From Prochlorococcus marinus XMU1404 (GTDB lineage Bacteria > Cyanobacteriota > Cyanobacteriia > PCC-6307 > Cyanobiaceae), in NCBI RefSeq assembly GCF_017696175.1, contig NZ_JAAORE010000003.1, positions 124,001-188,000 on the forward strand: a DNA stretch of 64,000 bases, given 5' to 3'. Position 1 is the first letter of the stretch, and each line of letters begins with the position of its first letter. Shown here piece by piece: positions 62,888-64,000 of the stretch. Position numbers and translations under genes: made by a program. The notes beneath the pieces were generated by a model. That model was not told the DNA's origin, did no database searches, and saw nothing but the letters and a program-made list of their open reading frames with translations.

Positions 62888-64000
62888 TTACAAGCCACTT
62901 ACAAAATCAACCAATTTCCATGACTTATTTGAAAAACCCAAGATATATTTAACTTTGAGCGGAGTAAGTGATGTTTCATTAACAAACTCTCCAGAATTTT
63001 TTATTATTTTCTCTAGATAATCTAATTCAACTAAAACAACGATCCTAGAGGAAGTTTGTGATACAAAATCTATTTTTCGTATTTGGGAAATAATTTCTTT
63101 ATTTATTCCTTTCTTGATATCGTTATTTCTTTCTTCGATTGTTCTTTCAATCAAACCATTACTAACAATTTCGGAAAGATTAATTTCACTCTTACCTGAC
63201 AAGTAATTACTCTTATTAATAAGCCATAGATTAATTAAATTACTTAAATCTTTTAGAGTAGGTGAAACTTTTGTAAGTTCTTTAGCTCTAAAGGAATTAT
63301 TTTTAATAGGTTTTACATCTATAGACTTAGATTCACTTGAAGAATTTTTATTTACTTCTTTATTAGATTTTATCTCCCTTAAATTTTGATTTTTATCTAC
63401 AGATGTTAGAGGTTTATCCAGAACAGTTTCATCTTGAATTGAATTTTTAAAATTATTTCTTAAAAATCCAATACCAATACCAAATGAAAATAAAATCAAA
63501 AAAGCATATAGATATATTAAAATAGGTGATCTATCAATAATCTCTTGATCCTTTAAAAATTCGCCAAAACTAAACTTTAATTCGGCAATTTTTTCAATTA
63601 AATACTTATATAAGTTTATTGTTTTATTCTTAAAAATTTCTTCATTAAATTTATCTTCTTGACTATCAAGCTTTTCATCTATTTGTTTTATACCTCCAGG
63701 CCAAGGTAATCTCCTTTCATCAACATTACCTAATTTACCATCAACATCTTGAATAATCTTTGAAGAAGATTCACTATCTATTTTTGATTTCTGAAGATTT
63801 GATTTAATTGTAGTTTTATTTGATTTCTTTTCTAATTTTTCAATAAATTCTTGAATTCTTCCGTCTTCAAACCAAGAATCTAAATCCACCTCTTTTGAGT
63901 CAACATCCCTAAAACCAACTAAAACGTCTTTCTCAAGCCAATTTCTGCAATATATATACATAGCTTCTAGTTTATTTCCTTGATAGTTGTTAAACCAATT
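62888..64000 (-). CDS. Ftn2/ARC6-like cell-division protein, C-terminal part (cut by window edge)
   Basis: The frame is open to the right edge and continues upstream of the Met codon at 63961 without a stop (reading NWFNNYQGNKLEA before it), so the gene is partial. The stretch YCRNWLEKDVLVGFRDVD and SWFEDGRIQEFIEKLE resembles the ARC6/Ftn2/ZipN family. A membrane segment (SPILIYLYAFLILFSFGIGI) lies near residue 148 of the visible part, and a C-terminal domain from about 240 resembles the IMS domain. The family helps place the FtsZ ring in cyanobacteria and plastids. The N-terminal DnaJ-like part would lie outside the window. Confidence 0.72.
   Translation of the reverse strand, partial: NWFNNYQGNKLEAMYIYCRNWLEKDVLVGFRDVDSKEVDLDSWFEDGRIQEFIEKLEKKSNKTTIKSNLQKSKIDSESSSKIIQDVDGKLGNVDERRLPWPGGIKQIDEKLDSQEDKFNEEIFKNKTINLYKYLIEKIAELKFSFGEFLKDQEIIDRSPILIYLYAFLILFSFGIGIGFLRNNFKNSIQDETVLDKPLTSVDKNQNLREIKSNKEVNKNSSSESKSIDVKPIKNNSFRAKELTKVSPTLKDLSNLINLWLINKSNYLSGKSEINLSEIVSNGLIERTIEERNNDIKKGINKEIISQIRKIDFVSQTSSRIVVLVELDYLEKIIKNSGEFVNETSLTPLKVKYILGFSNKSWKLVDFVSGL

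Overview
The window looks like a chromosome segment from a low-GC, high-light-type Prochlorococcus or a close picocyanobacterial relative. The evidence is the strongly AT-rich coding sequence, compact gene spacing, frequent TTG/GTG starts, and a right half made of cyanobacterial core genes: lexA, argF, ftsH, ribD, a DUF3122 protein, CbiET, nadK, pheS, a Tic21/DUF3611 protein, the long cyanobacterial ThiE, a TIGR03792-type protein and an Ftn2/ARC6-like division protein. This assignment is inferred from gene content; no marker-gene search was run.

Positions 1 to about 42,250 are a surface-polysaccharide and glycan-modification island whose left end lies outside the window. From left to right: (a) 15-5503, minus strand: a methyltransferase, GalE, a membrane-bound CapD/FlaA1-type dehydratase, a hexapeptide acetyltransferase and a glycosyltransferase. 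(b) 5653-9926: a GDP-fucose pair (gmd, fcl), a glycosyltransferase and a nucleotide-sugar epimerase. (c) 10053-11876: an ABC exporter/flippase. (d) 12189-24564: a pseudaminic-acid module (pseB, pseC, pseF, pseG, a WbqC-family gene, pseI, a Gfo/Idh oxidoreductase, a second DegT aminotransferase, two putative GT-B transferases, the Pse-associated methylase, and a convergent GNAT acetyltransferase that is a PseH candidate). (e) 24615-28277: a very AT-rich patch in which two paralogous methyltransferases flank a 2-oxoglutarate/Fe(II) oxygenase, followed by another methyltransferase. (f) 28380-28766: a truncated FkbM-like methyltransferase remnant next to tRNA-Ala(GGC). (g) 28890-42213: a long plus-strand operon with a second nonulosonate module (neuB-, neuC- and neuA-like), a putative transferase, manC, a uronate epimerase, a nucleotide-sugar dehydrogenase, a second GMD-like dehydratase and two glycosyltransferases.

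Together the island genes could supply GDP-fucose-type and other GDP-deoxyhexoses, UDP-uronic acids and two different CMP-activated nonulosonic acids. They could also decorate these with methyl and acyl groups, assemble them, and export the product through the ABC flippase. No Wzx/Wzy, integrase, transposase or CRISPR array was seen.

From 42,353 to the right end the genes are housekeeping. They run mostly on the minus strand: a ftsH-argF-lexA run, ribD, cobalamin biosynthesis, NAD kinase, pheS, an era / trmD-ispF / TIGR03792 / larB run, phoH, rpsP and ffh. A plus-strand flavin/thiamine run (ribF-thiE-thiS) lies among them. Points of note are tandem LexA-box-like sites inside the longest lexA reading frame, which favour a downstream TTG start; a TrmD-IspF in-frame fusion; an 18-bp tandem repeat in ffh; and a clean bidirectional terminator at about 59,090.
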